Source: Fictibacillus aquaticus (GTDB lineage Bacteria > Bacillota > Bacilli > Bacillales > Fictibacillaceae). From it: a stretch of DNA of 64,000 nucleotides. Positions 1-8,281 of this stretch are shown piece after piece. A model generated the notes under the pieces. It saw only the letters and a program-made list of their open reading frames with translations. It did not search any database and was not told the DNA's origin. The stretch covers positions 434,001 through 498,000 of the forward strand of contig NZ_NOII01000003.1 of NCBI RefSeq assembly GCF_002245695.1. The letters run 5' to 3'. Position 1 is the stretch's first letter, and each line of letters starts with the position of its first letter. The position numbers were made by a program, and so were the translations under genes.

Positions 1-26
1 AATCCCCAAAAAGAATGGAGGGCAAT

Positions 27-728
27 ATGTTTTTTGATCATATGGTGATTTTTGAGAAGCGAGATCTGGAGAATTGTGTAACACTGCTGAAGGAATCTGG
101 TATGAAAGCAGGAATCGGCGGAAGGCATGAAAACTGGGGTACAGAAAATGCCCTTCTTTATTTTGGACTGAGTTATGTCGAATGGCTGAGCGTATTTGAT
201 CTGGAAACAGCAAGGGCTTCGGATAACCCACTCGTTCAAAAGCTCCTGAACTCTCCTAATGGTCCAGGGCATTTTGCCATTCGTACGGATAACATGCAAA
301 GATTGATCAGCAGGCTGGATCAAGCAGGACTAAGGACTGTTCACCTCCCGGGAGAAAGACGGAGAGCAGACGGGAGACTTCTGCAATGGGAGCTTCTTTT
401 TGTGGATGGTGAGCAAGAATATTGGCCGTTTTTTATTAAGTGGAATGAAGAGGATGATGAGAGGCTGAATGACCTTGAGAGCAGCGGATGGACAGGCTGG
501 CAGGAATCGTCGGATTTGAAAATTGAGCACATTGAGATTGCGGTTGGAAATGCAGCTCGGACCGCACAAGTTTGGAGCGATCTATTGGACATCCCCCGGC
601 TTGAGAACGAAGGTTGTTCTGAGTTGCTCAAGCTTGAGGGCGGGAACATCCGCCTTGTCAGTATGCCAGACGGGCGGACGACGGGACCGATAGAGCTGCT
701 GCTGTCGAACGGTCAGGTTATTAAATAG
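27..728 (+). CDS. VOC/glyoxalase-like domain protein
   Basis: A 233-residue protein resembling the Glyoxalase_3-like branch of the vicinal oxygen chelate superfamily: the N-terminal part (FFDHMVIFEKRD, then GPGHFAIRTDN near residue 80) reads as one VOC module and the last 70 residues (IEHIEIAVGN) as the start of a second, degenerate one. I chose the ATG at 27 because GGAGGG lies four bases upstream; an ATG at 15 overlaps that ribosome binding site. The substrate is unknown. The gene is ten bases from the next one and probably co-transcribed with it. Confidence 0.75.
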   Translation: MFFDHMVIFEKRDLENCVTLLKESGMKAGIGGRHENWGTENALLYFGLSYVEWLSVFDLETARASDNPLVQKLLNSPNGPGHFAIRTDNMQRLISRLDQAGLRTVHLPGERRRADGRLLQWELLFVDGEQEYWPFFIKWNEEDDERLNDLESSGWTGWQESSDLKIEHIEIAVGNAARTAQVWSDLLDIPRLENEGCSELLKLEGGNIRLVSMPDGRTTGPIELLLSNGQVIK

Positions 729-737
729 GAGTGGTGG

Positions 738-1139
738 ATGATGGAAGACCAGCATGTGATTCTTTTTGATGGTGTATGCAATTTATGCAACGGCGCTGTT
801 CAATTTGTTTTAAAACACGAGAGAAATCAGAAGCTGCGGTTTACCGCACTTCAATCTCAGACAGGTGAGGAGCTGCTGCAAAAGCACGGATTCCCGGCTG
901 AGAAGATGGATAGCTTTGTGCTGATACAGGGAGGCAAGGCTTTTACGAAATCCGATGCAGCAGTACGTGCAGCTCATTATTTAAAGTTGCCGTATCGGCT
1001 CGCGGCGGTTGGAATAATCGTGCCCAGGCCGATCCGGAACAAAGTATATGAATACATTGCCCGCAACCGATATAAATGGTTCGGAAAAAAAGACGAGTGC
1101 ATGCTTCCATCACCTGACATCAAAGAGCGTTTTATATAA
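738..1139 (+). CDS. DCC-family thiol-disulfide oxidoreductase (DUF393/YuxK-like)
   Basis: A 133-residue cytoplasmic protein with the diagnostic N-terminal motif FDGVCNLCNG (D-G-x-C-x-x-C), as in the DUF393 DCC family, which is predicted to have a thioredoxin-like fold and thiol-disulfide chemistry. Full length for the family. The start is ATG 738 or 741, preceded by AGGAG. A 60-base REP hairpin begins 18 bases after the stop. Confidence 0.85.
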   Translation: MMEDQHVILFDGVCNLCNGAVQFVLKHERNQKLRFTALQSQTGEELLQKHGFPAEKMDSFVLIQGGKAFTKSDAAVRAAHYLKLPYRLAAVGIIVPRPIRNKVYEYIARNRYKWFGKKDECMLPSPDIKERFI

Positions 1140-1156
1140 ATGTCAGAGTGTGTTGG

Positions 1157-1216
1157 GGGGTACGGTACTCGAAAAAGACAAAACGGGATTTTTGTCTTTT
1201 TGGAGTACCGTACCCC
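1157..1216. repeat. REP-like inverted repeat, 60-nt class (TAC type)
   Basis: Left arm GGGGTACGGTACT at 1157-1169 and right arm AGTACCGTACCCC at 1204-1216. The inner flanks AAAAAGACAAA and TTTGTCTTTTT also pair, so the whole unit folds as one long hairpin. It has no 3' U-tract. Confidence 0.95.
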
Positions 1217-1241
1217 AGAACCAAAAGATTTTTTTAAAAAG

Positions 1242-1268
1242 TGAACCTTTTTTAAGCAGACAGGTAAT
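1242..1268 (+). promoter_or_regulatory. Candidate autoregulated ECF-sigma promoter
   Basis: TGAACC at 1242-1247, a T-rich spacer, then GGTAAT at 1263-1268, 15 bases apart. This resembles the AAC-type -35 and CGTA-type -10 of ECF sigma promoters and lies directly before the ECF sigma gene. Inferred by eye only. Confidence 0.45.
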
Positions 1269-1292
1269 AAATAGCAGGAAGGAGGAGCAGAT

Positions 1293-1856
1293 GTGATGGA
1301 AGATCAGTTGATTAAGCGGGTCTTGGACGGTGATGAAGAAGCGTTCCGGCTACTAGTTACACCTTACATTCTTCAGGCAAAGCAAACGGCCTATTTAATC
1401 GTCCATGATTATACTCTTGCTGAGGATGCGGTACAGGAAGCTCTTTATGAAGCGTTTAGGTCTATGCATCGATACAATCCTGCTATAGCTCTGTTTAAAA
1501 CGTGGTTCAACAAAATAGTCATTCATCAGGCAATGAAAGTGACAAGAAAGTGGTCTGTTAAAAAATGGCTCCCATTTTTTAATGACCCGGAGGATCGCTG
1601 TACCCCAGAAAAATTGTATGAAATGAAAGAGCATAATAAGCTTCTTTATGAAGCAGTGAAGAAATTAAGCATAAAGCATCAGGTTGTCATTGTTCTGCAT
1701 TATTTTCAAGAACAGACGCTAAAAGAAATAGCGGCAACACTTGGTATATCTGAAGGAACGGTCAAGTCGAGACTATTTAAAGCAAAAGAAAAACTGAAGA
1801 ATGTTTATGGTGAGGGAGGACAGGATTATGGAACAGCACTTAAAAGAAATGTATAA
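1293..1856 (+). CDS. ECF-family RNA polymerase sigma factor
   Basis: A 187-residue sigma-70 family protein. Region 2 (EEAFRLLVTPYILQAKQTAYL, then AEDAVQEALYEAF) lies in the first 60 residues, and region 4 (LPIKHQ-like LSIKHQVVIVLHYF, then EIAATLGISEGTVKSRL) in the last 60. There is no region 1.1 or 3, as expected for ECF factors. The start is GTG 1293 or ATG 1296, with GGAGGAG at 1281-1287. The end overlaps the next gene by 29 bases, the usual coupling of an ECF factor to its anti-sigma factor. Confidence 0.92.
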   Translation: MMEDQLIKRVLDGDEEAFRLLVTPYILQAKQTAYLIVHDYTLAEDAVQEALYEAFRSMHRYNPAIALFKTWFNKIVIHQAMKVTRKWSVKKWLPFFNDPEDRCTPEKLYEMKEHNKLLYEAVKKLSIKHQVVIVLHYFQEQTLKEIAATLGISEGTVKSRLFKAKEKLKNVYGEGGQDYGTALKRNV

Positions 1857-2424
1857 AGAGGCTGCTGAACAGTACCCATTTTCAAGAACGGTGCATCTTA
1901 AAAAGAAGAAATCGTTCAAGTTTACAGCTGCAGCAGGACTAGCCGCGTGTTGTTTGTTTGCCTTTTTCCTGATCCAGACAAACATTCTTCCAGGAAAAAG
2001 TGAAACGATTTATGTAGAGCAGGGAAATTCCTTTGACGTGTCCAATCCACACATGCTGTCTAGCTGGGCTGATAATATTTTTATCGGAGAAGTGGTGAAA
2101 AAGAAAGGCAGCAAGTCGCTTGGAGAGCAGCCGGAAACACAGTATGTGGTAGAGGTAATGCGCAGCATGAAAGGTAATCTGAATGGCCAGGTAACGGTTA
2201 ACCAGCTGGCGGGATATAACAATGATGATCTGTCTATCACAAAAGGTGACAATCTTTTAAAAGAAGGACAAAAGTATTTATTTGTCACAAGATACCTAGA
2301 AAGCGAAGATTGGTATACGACAGTACCGGTTTATGGAAATATTAAAATTGAGGATATAAAAGAGGAAGAAGATTTGGCGAAAAAGTATGAGGAATATGCC
2401 GAAAATCCAATCCCTTTTGAATAG
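1828..2424 (+). CDS. Putative membrane anti-sigma factor
   Basis: A 198-residue single-pass membrane protein: about 35 cytoplasmic residues, one hydrophobic helix (AAAGLAACCLFAFFLIQ) and a 140-residue extracytoplasmic domain. It has no zinc-binding HxxxCxxC motif, so it is not a ZAS-type anti-sigma factor; its role is inferred from translational coupling to the ECF gene. I chose ATG 1828, with GGGAGGA at 1815-1820, over an in-frame ATG 27 bases upstream. Confidence 0.75.
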   Translation: MEQHLKEMYKEAAEQYPFSRTVHLKKKKSFKFTAAAGLAACCLFAFFLIQTNILPGKSETIYVEQGNSFDVSNPHMLSSWADNIFIGEVVKKKGSKSLGEQPETQYVVEVMRSMKGNLNGQVTVNQLAGYNNDDLSITKGDNLLKEGQKYLFVTRYLESEDWYTTVPVYGNIKIEDIKEEEDLAKKYEEYAENPIPFE

Positions 2425-2427
2425 CAA

Positions 2428-2464
2428 GAAAGCCTGTCACTGTTTCCAGTGCAGGCTTTCTTTG
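2428..2464 (+). terminator. Rho-independent terminator of the sigma operon
   Basis: Stem GAAAGCCTG/CAGGCTTTC with an inner CACTG/CAGTG stem and TTTC loop, followed by TTTG. Confidence 0.85.
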
Positions 2465-2495
2465 TGTATGGAGTTTTTTTGGGGGGGACTTTTTG

Positions 2496-2585
2496 GGGGT
2501 ACGGTACTTCGGAAGTAGATTTTGATGTAAAGGCAGTGCTGATAAGGCTTTTCAGGAGGCAGCGCAGTGAGTAGTACCGTACCCC
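2496..2585. repeat. REP-like inverted repeat pair (90 nt)
   Basis: Left arm GGGGTACGGTACT at 2496-2508 and right arm AGTACCGTACCCC at 2573-2585, with a 64-base loop of no clear structure. Confidence 0.92.
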
Positions 2586-2612
2586 ATAAACCCCATAAAT
2601 CAAAAATCCTCA

Positions 2613-2645
2613 CAAAAAACCGGAACAGCATTCACGCTGTTCCGG
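2613..2645 (-). terminator. Terminator of the Spo0E-like gene
   Basis: On the minus strand a perfect 10-bp stem CCGGAACAGC/GCTGTTCCGG with a six-base loop is followed by TTTTTT. The plus-strand side is also U-rich, so it may act both ways. Confidence 0.85.
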
Positions 2646-2680
2646 TTTAATTATTTTTAAATAATAAGTAATTTGGTTTA

Positions 2681-2848
2681 TCAGGCTGCGCTGCAGACCT
2701 CATTGTATGTGTTGAGCTTTTCATCAAGCAGCTGGCTGAGCTGTACGAGCAGCGGATCGGAAAGGTTGTCCACTTTTTTGCTGAACTCATACATCGTGAT
2801 ACGAATGGCGTCTATCTCTTTGACTAAAACGAGCATTTGCTTACTCAT
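2681..2848 (-). CDS. Spo0E-like aspartyl-phosphate phosphatase
   Basis: A 55-residue protein. It carries the Spo0E-family signature in YEFSKKVDNLSDPLL (S-K-x-x-D with flanking hydrophobics) in a predicted helical hairpin. The family dephosphorylates Spo0A~P or related response regulators. An ATG at 2854 is also in frame, but GAGGGGG on the minus strand is correctly spaced for the ATG at 2848. Which regulator it acts on cannot be told. Confidence 0.88.
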   Translation of the reverse strand: MSKQMLVLVKEIDAIRITMYEFSKKVDNLSDPLLVQLSQLLDEKLNTYNEVCSAA

Positions 2849-2982
2849 ATCCATTCCCCCTCTTATTCCAACAAGCTATTCTGCTTCTACTATTATTATA
2901 TACTATATTTAGTGGATGTGTAAGAATTTTCTACAAAATATAGAAAATTGTTTGATGCGAATTTTTAAAAGTTTCAACCTGT

Positions 2983-3073
2983 GGGGTACGGTACCAAGAA
3001 GTGAATTATTCCTAACAAATCCAGACAGGACGGGAGTTTTTACTCTTATCATCATGAGCGAGTACCGGACCCC
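2983..3073. repeat. Mixed REP arms at the 3' end of the RAYT gene
   Basis: Left arm GGGGTACGGTACC (TAC type) at 2983-2995 and right arm AGTACCGGACCCC (TCC type) at 3061-3073. The right arm lies inside the coding end of the transposase gene. A further partial GGACCCC follows at 3082. Confidence 0.9.
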
Positions 3074-3720
3074 GGAGAAGAGGACCCCGGAGAAGAACCT
3101 GAAGACAGATCCCTAGAAGATCCGCGTGATTTGGACCTGTTCTGTTTTGGCTGGCTTTTCTGGGGTGCTGCAGCAGCTGGGACAAGCTCCAGCGGGAACT
3201 CCGCATATTTTCTATACGCTTCACGGGAACCATGGTAGTAAGCGAGAATAAGGGTGGTATCAACTAAGGGGCTTTCTGCTTCGGTCACATAGTATTTGTA
3301 GCTGCTGTACGGGTATTCGAGCGGAGTGTCGACGATGTCGGACCGGACGGGGTTTAAATGGATGTAGCGGCTTGTTTCGAGAAATTGATCAAGCTCTTCA
3401 ATCAGCTCAGCTTTGTAACGCCCTTGAAAAACGTGGCCGACGGTCTCATATTTTTTGTTAAAGTACATGGCGTAAAGCTGGTGGACGGATTTCATAAAAG
3501 CTGATGGAGGCTCTGTCTCGCACTGCACTTGAAGATGGACGTGATTGCCCATCAGGCAGTACGTGACGATACGGATAGAATGTTTGAAGGAATATGCGTG
3601 CAGAAGGTTGAGGTATGTCTTGAAGTCTTCGTTACCAATAAATATTGGTGCTTTTTGATTGCCGCGAGTTGTCAGGTGATACATCGCGCCTGGGTACCAT
3701 ATGCGGTGTTTCCTTGCCAT
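3052..3720 (-). CDS. REP-associated tyrosine transposase (RAYT, Y1 HUH family)
   Basis: A 222-residue single-strand DNA endonuclease-like protein of the IS200/IS605 TnpA superfamily. It has the HUH motif GNHVHL (His60, His62), a conserved FQGRYKA block with the candidate catalytic Tyr102, and the SRYIHLNPVR block typical of RAYTs. The C-terminal 35 residues are a Ser/Gly/Arg-rich tail ending PGSGTRS, encoded by a REP arm. RAYTs are usually single-copy and linked to REP repeats rather than self-mobile. Outer REP arms at 2983 and 3784 bracket the gene in inverted orientation. The start ATG has AAAGGGG upstream. Confidence 0.93.
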   Translation of the reverse strand: MARKHRIWYPGAMYHLTTRGNQKAPIFIGNEDFKTYLNLLHAYSFKHSIRIVTYCLMGNHVHLQVQCETEPPSAFMKSVHQLYAMYFNKKYETVGHVFQGRYKAELIEELDQFLETSRYIHLNPVRSDIVDTPLEYPYSSYKYYVTEAESPLVDTTLILAYYHGSREAYRKYAEFPLELVPAAAAPQKSQPKQNRSKSRGSSRDLSSGSSPGSSSPGSGTRS

Positions 3721-3783
3721 GATACAGCCCCTTTCCTATTAGAATGACTTTCATTTTAGCGCGTCTGTTGGAGTTTGGGAAAT

Positions 3784-3796
3784 GGTACCGTACCCC
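3784..3796. repeat. Single REP arm upstream of the RAYT gene
   Basis: GGTACCGTACCCC, the exact reverse complement of the arm at 2983-2995. The two bracket the RAYT gene as an 814-base unit. No nearer left arm is present. Confidence 0.9.
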
Positions 3797-4000
3797 AAAA
3801 CAGTTATTTTCCATGCTGTTTTTCAGTATTTGAGCCACACCGTAATTCAAAAACCGAGCTTCAATGTCTCTTTTTTAGGCAAAACAGTATGATTTTTGTC
3901 GTTTTATGCATTATTCCCTCGGAAATTATAGATGAATAACATTTAGTCTTTGTTCAAAAAATAACCTCCGTAATTGAAAACGACTTGGAGGTACTTTTTT

Positions 4001-4693
4001 ATGCAAAACAATAACCAAAATCAAAACCCGATGACAGGAACGGGAATGAATCCTGTACAGCCGCAAAATCCAGCGTTCCAGCATGAAAACATGCATACTG
4101 GACAGGTTGGACCGCGTTACAATCATGGCGGTCATGAGATGTTCGATGTGTCGGAAATGCTGTCAGGTACGATTTCCACGCTGAATCTTTTCACCCTTTG
4201 CAAACAGCATATTCAGGATCAGGAGCTGCGCCAGATTCTTGACCGCCAGTTCCAGTTCATCTGCCAGGAGTATAATGCCTGTGTTCAGGCGTTCCAGACA
4301 GGTCAGGATCCAGCGATGGCAACACAAACCTACAACATGACGCAGGACAATGACTGGACGTACGGCATGAAACCGGGTCAGCCGCAAAAGCCGGCAGCAT
4401 CTGTCAACGAACTGAACGACCAGGCGATCTCCTCCCTTATTCTTGGAATGGTAAAATCAAACGCATCACTGCGGGGAATGGCGACGCTTGAAGTGTCCAA
4501 TCCGGTGCTACGGCGCGTGCTGGCAGACAGCATGCCAAACTGGATCGAGATGGCATACGAGATTTCAATCTGGCAGAACAAGCATCACTATTACCAGGTT
4601 CCGCAGCTCGCTCAGCCAGATATGGACCAGATCATGGACGGATTTGCACCAGCACAGATCACGCAGCAAGGCGGACAGCCGCCGCTGCAATAA
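4001..4693 (+). CDS. CotF-like spore coat protein
   Basis: A 230-residue protein with a low-complexity N-terminus rich in Asn, Gln and Pro (first 50 residues), then a Coat_F-type alpha-helical region (LNLFTLCKQHIQDQELRQIL; later NPVLRRVLADSMPNWIEMAYE) and a Gln-rich C-terminus ending YYQVPQLAQPD. These are traits of the CotF/YhcQ coat protein family. TTGGAGGT at 3986-3993 sets the start at ATG 4001. Confidence 0.85.
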   Translation: MQNNNQNQNPMTGTGMNPVQPQNPAFQHENMHTGQVGPRYNHGGHEMFDVSEMLSGTISTLNLFTLCKQHIQDQELRQILDRQFQFICQEYNACVQAFQTGQDPAMATQTYNMTQDNDWTYGMKPGQPQKPAASVNELNDQAISSLILGMVKSNASLRGMATLEVSNPVLRRVLADSMPNWIEMAYEISIWQNKHHYYQVPQLAQPDMDQIMDGFAPAQITQQGGQPPLQ

Positions 4694-4695
4694 CC

Positions 4696-4738
4696 AAAAA
4701 AAGCCCGGAGATTCAATGATCTCCGGGCTTTGCTTTTT
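4696..4738. terminator. Bidirectional terminator between coat gene and protease
   Basis: Twelve-bp stem AAGCCCGGAGAT/ATCTCCGGGCTT with loop TCAATG; T-rich on the plus side and A-rich (U on minus) on the other. It serves two converging genes. Confidence 0.9.
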
Positions 4739-6087
4739 TATTGAAGAGCATTTACGGCGTTAATCAGGCCAAATCCGCTGTTCTCGTCATAACCTGTCTT
4801 GAACACATCATCTGATGAGCTTTGCAGGATATGTTTGACTTGAGCAGGAGAGAGGACGTCTTTACCGTGCTGTGCGATGATAATGCCAGCAAGAGCCGCC
4901 GCTTTAGGTGCCGCCATAGATGTTCCGCCTTTATATCCGTAGCCGCCGCCAGGGATTGTAGCAAGGCATAGCTTAGTGTTGTCACGGTCCGCGTTGTTGC
5001 GTGTTTCGTGGTATTTCAATCCAAGATCACCGCCTGGAGCCATCACATCAATTTTCCCTACTCCGTAATTGGAATAGAAGGCAAGGTTCTTTGCTTCTCC
5101 GTTAGCAGAGACGCGGATCATTGTCTGTGAGCTCGGGCTGCGGTGTGTCGCTCCGTTATCGTCGCCAGAGAGGCGGCCAGGGCTTGATAGGTCAACAGCA
5201 TTGTTACCAGCTGAGCCAACAACGGTCACGCCTTTTTTAATCGCATATTGAATGGCACGGTTGAACAGCCTCACGTCTTCTACCGTATCTTTTGTCGCGT
5301 AGTCAGGGTTTTGAAACCAGTCATATCCGCCGAGACTCATGTTGACAACATCCACGTTATCATCCGCAGCTGTCATAAGCGCGCTGGCAATGTCTGCAGT
5401 AGCAGCTCCGCCTGTCGGTCCGAATACGCGGTATGCTGCGACTTTTAAATCAGGCCCGACGCCCATTGAACGGCCTTTTGCTGCGATAGAACCGGCGACA
5501 TGCGTTCCGTGGCTATTTTGATCCATCGCATCAGGATAGCCAGGCACGAACGATTTTCCGTATGCATAGTTAGCTTTTAAATCAGGATGGTTATAATCAA
5601 TTCCAGTATCAACTACAGCGACGACGATATCCTTGCCGTTCGCCGATCTGCCAGTACCGCCTGGCAGGTTCCATGACGCACCGTCGCCAGTCACCTGCTG
5701 GATATCCCATTGCAGTGCATACACATCACCGCCTGCAGCTGCGGCTTCCAAATCCTGCTCAATAACAGGTGAATCTGGCATGATTATATTTTCGACGCCG
5801 GCATCTAGAACGGCGCTTGATTTTTCAATATTTGCTTCAAAATCAGCGTTGTTTGTTACAACCTGTACTGCGCCCATTTTTCCAAGAACCTTTTTAACAG
5901 ATCCCCCCGCGCTGGTAATCAGCTTGTCATAGCCTGAAGGAAGAGAGTTTTCGTTTTTAAACAACACAAGATACTGCTTCGTTTCAGGTGCCGCATTAGC
6001 TGCCTGTCCAGGAACGCCAAACGCCCCCAATATCATCGTTGCACTCAAGCTGAGCGAAGCAAGCATCGCCTTAGTATTCTTCTTCAT
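4738..6087 (-). CDS. Secreted subtilisin-family serine protease (S8)
   Basis: A 449-residue preproprotein: signal peptide (residues 1 to about 33, ending QAANAAPE), an I9-like propeptide (QYLVLFKNEN) and an S8 catalytic domain. The triad is visible as Asp160 (VVDTGIDYNHPDL), His193 (NSHGTHVAGS) and Ser390 (GGTSMAAP), with oxyanion Asn295 (GSAGNN). The open frame extends upstream into a REP hairpin, but the first convincing start is ATG 6087, after which the signal peptide begins; GGAGAGG lies 12 bases upstream, a little far. It is one of three secreted S8 proteases here. Confidence 0.93.
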   Translation of the reverse strand: MKKNTKAMLASLSLSATMILGAFGVPGQAANAAPETKQYLVLFKNENSLPSGYDKLITSAGGSVKKVLGKMGAVQVVTNNADFEANIEKSSAVLDAGVENIIMPDSPVIEQDLEAAAAGGDVYALQWDIQQVTGDGASWNLPGGTGRSANGKDIVVAVVDTGIDYNHPDLKANYAYGKSFVPGYPDAMDQNSHGTHVAGSIAAKGRSMGVGPDLKVAAYRVFGPTGGAATADIASALMTAADDNVDVVNMSLGGYDWFQNPDYATKDTVEDVRLFNRAIQYAIKKGVTVVGSAGNNAVDLSSPGRLSGDDNGATHRSPSSQTMIRVSANGEAKNLAFYSNYGVGKIDVMAPGGDLGLKYHETRNNADRDNTKLCLATIPGGGYGYKGGTSMAAPKAAALAGIIIAQHGKDVLSPAQVKHILQSSSDDVFKTGYDENSGFGLINAVNALQ

Positions 6088-6220
6088 CCAACGTACACAT
6101 CCTCTCCAATTTGCATAATACTTTATTTGACAAAATATTCTGAAATACCTTGTAACTATTTTCCTGTTTTTGTAGACGAAGCCCAGTCCATTTGTCATGA
6201 TAAGTAGAGAAAAAGAGATG

Positions 6221-6280
6221 GGGGTCCGGTACTCGAAATGGACATTTTTTATGTTTTGTCCATTTGGAGTACCGGACCCC
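6221..6280. repeat. REP-like inverted repeat, 60-nt class (TCC type)
   Basis: Left arm GGGGTCCGGTACT at 6221-6233 and right arm AGTACCGGACCCC at 6268-6280. The inner CGAAATGGACA and TGTCCATTTGG also pair. It has the same length and layout as the element at 1157 but the alternative arm. It lies between divergent genes. Confidence 0.95.
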
Positions 6281-6305
6281 AATTATAAGAAAAGGCGGCT
6301 TTTTT

Positions 6306-7040
6306 ATGAAAAGAGGATTATTTTTAGCGGGGCTGGCTTTTATCATCTATCCGGTTGCGGTATACGTACAGTCTACCAATATGGATATAGGACTGGCGTT
6401 TTTCTTAGTCGTTGGGCTATTCTTGATAGCTGTTTCGCACTGGTTTGAATTGTCTTCAAGGATATATAAGAAAAATCGGAAACTGCTGATAACCATGGCA
6501 GCCTTAGCTGTTGCTGTCGTGTTGATGTTTGAGTTTTTTATCTTCAAAAATACGGTGACTGATCCGGGCGATTTAAAAGAAAAAGCCGATACGATTTTAG
6601 TGCTTGGAGCAGGTACGAAAAACGGTCGGCCAGGCGCGGTTCTGAAAGGCCGTCTCGATAAAGCGCTGGATTATGAGAATAATCATCCAGAAGTGACCTT
6701 TATCGTGAGCGGCGGGAAGGGAATCGGCAAAGACGTGAGTGAAGGCGAAATCATGAAAAATTATTTAGTTGAAAAAGGTGTTTCCGCGGATCGCATTACG
6801 ATCGAGGATAAAGCGACGAGCACGAATGAGAATATCTTGTATGCGAGCAAGCTGATGAAAAAGGGCAGCAATCTGCTGATTGTAACGAGTGATTTTCATT
6901 TGTTCAGAGCCAAAATGATTGCGAAGGAACTTGGAGTTCAGGTGCAGGGACTTGGCGCGCCGCTTCATATAAGACACGTCCCGCAAGCCCACATACGAGA
7001 GTACTTCGCGATTGTCCATACGCTGTGGAGCTTTATTTAA
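6306..7040 (+). CDS. YdcF/DUF218-family membrane protein
   Basis: A 244-residue protein with three or four N-terminal membrane helices (about residues 1-90), then a DUF218 (YdcF-like) domain: DTILVLGAGTKNGRPGAVLKGRLDKAL, VSGGKG and TSTNENILYASKL followed by VTSDFHLFRAKMIA. Relatives such as SanA/ElyC act on envelope functions; the exact role is unknown. I chose ATG 6306 with AAAGGCGG upstream, just after the REP hairpin. Confidence 0.88.
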   Translation: MKRGLFLAGLAFIIYPVAVYVQSTNMDIGLAFFLVVGLFLIAVSHWFELSSRIYKKNRKLLITMAALAVAVVLMFEFFIFKNTVTDPGDLKEKADTILVLGAGTKNGRPGAVLKGRLDKALDYENNHPEVTFIVSGGKGIGKDVSEGEIMKNYLVEKGVSADRITIEDKATSTNENILYASKLMKKGSNLLIVTSDFHLFRAKMIAKELGVQVQGLGAPLHIRHVPQAHIREYFAIVHTLWSFI

Positions 7041-7054
7041 TCGGGGGTTAATTG

Positions 7055-7205
7055 GGGGTACGGTACTCGAAATGGATATTTCCCGAATATTGTACGCGTG
7101 GAATGTACAGATATAAAAGAACCTTAATACAGCAGTGTTTTTTGCACACTGCTAACCTTCCAATAACACCCTTTGGGAAATAAAATCGAAATGGTACCGT
7201 ACCCC
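7055..7205. repeat. REP-like inverted repeat pair, long spacer (151 nt)
   Basis: Left arm GGGGTACGGTACT at 7055-7067, followed by CGAAATGGATATT as in the 60-nt class; right arm GGTACCGTACCCC at 7193-7205. The spacer holds an imperfect hairpin around AACCTTAATACAGCAGTG/CACTGCTAACCTT. It looks like two different half elements. Confidence 0.9.
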
Positions 7206-7284
7206 AAAAAGGGTATGCTAAAATAACAGGCGAGTATTGGGGCAATAATGGTGGTAGATAGAGCCCGTGAAAGGATTTTAACTA

Positions 7285-8166
7285 ATGAAATTGAACTTGC
7301 CTGAAATGATAGAACAGCAATTAAATAGAGAACGAAATGAACGTGTTTCTGGGCTTAACCAGGAATTCAAGGACTTAATCGGCGGGGCAGGGTATACGGC
7401 TCCAGATCACGCAATTGTCGAGGATGCGGTGATTGCGCTCGCGATGGGTAAGAATGTCCTTCTTAAAGGGCCGACTGGGTCAGGGAAGACGAAGCTTGCG
7501 GAGCTTCTTTCGCACCTTTTCGGACAGCCGCTTCATCAAGTGAATGCATCGGTTGATCTGGATGCTGAAGCGCTGCTCGGCCACAAGACGCTTGCTTACC
7601 GCGAGGGCAGACAGGAGATCGATTTTATTCCTGGTCCTGTAACGAAAGCGGCAGAGCATGGTTATTTTTTGTACATTGATGAGATCAATATCGCAAAGCC
7701 AGAAACATTGCCGATCTTGAACGGGATGCTTGATTACAGGCGAACGATCGCGAATCCGTTTACGGGAGAGGTCGTGAAGGCTAAGCCTGGTTTTAATGTG
7801 ATCGCGGCAATTAATGAAGGATATATCGGTACAGTGCCGCTAAATGAAGCGCTGAAAAACCGTTTTGTAGTGATCGAGGTGCCTTATATTCAAGGCGATA
7901 CGTTAAAAGAAATGCTGGTGAACCAATCAAAACAGCAGGATGAAGAGGTGCTGTCACGGTTCGTGCAGCTTTCTGCCGACTTAGTGTCACAGGCGAAAGC
8001 GGGGCACTTATCAGAGGAAGCGGCGTCTATTCGTGCACTGCTTGACGCAGCAGATCTTTCTGTTTACATGCCGGCAAAACGTGCTGTGCAGCGAGCGATC
8101 GCAGATAAGCTGGAGGATCAGAGAGAGAAAGCGCTCGTGAGCAACGTCGCTGGCACGCTGTTTTAA
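7285..8166 (+). CDS. yojN: MoxR-type AAA+ ATPase (YojN-like)
   Basis: A 293-residue AAA+ ATPase with Walker A GPTGSGKT (about residues 62-69), Walker B YFLYIDEIN and sensor region NVIAAINEG. This is the MoxR/NorQ/CbbQ group, which works with a VWA-domain partner to activate or insert cofactors into target enzymes. The partner gene follows downstream, separated by a 68-base REP element. The target is unknown. Confidence 0.9.
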   Translation: MKLNLPEMIEQQLNRERNERVSGLNQEFKDLIGGAGYTAPDHAIVEDAVIALAMGKNVLLKGPTGSGKTKLAELLSHLFGQPLHQVNASVDLDAEALLGHKTLAYREGRQEIDFIPGPVTKAAEHGYFLYIDEINIAKPETLPILNGMLDYRRTIANPFTGEVVKAKPGFNVIAAINEGYIGTVPLNEALKNRFVVIEVPYIQGDTLKEMLVNQSKQQDEEVLSRFVQLSADLVSQAKAGHLSEEAASIRALLDAADLSVYMPAKRAVQRAIADKLEDQREKALVSNVAGTLF

Positions 8167-8187
8167 GAAGGAACAACTGATCGGGAG

Positions 8188-8255
8188 GGGGTACGGTACC
8201 AAGCATCATCAAACTGCGCAGCTGCGCGGCTAATGATGAGATGGTACCGTACCCC
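8188..8255. repeat. REP-like inverted repeat, 66-68-nt class
   Basis: Left arm GGGGTACGGTACC at 8188-8200 and right arm GGTACCGTACCCC at 8243-8255. The loop contains CATCAT/ATGATG and GCGCAGCTGCGC, which pair. It sits between two genes expected to be in one operon. Confidence 0.95.
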
Positions 8256-8281
8256 CAAAGAGTGTTTTGGAGGTTTTGAAT

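Noticed and set aside
4738-6282. N-terminal extension of the S8 protease frame starting at 6282
   Set aside because: The extra 65 codons run back through a REP hairpin and lack a ribosome binding site; the signal peptide begins at the ATG at 6087.
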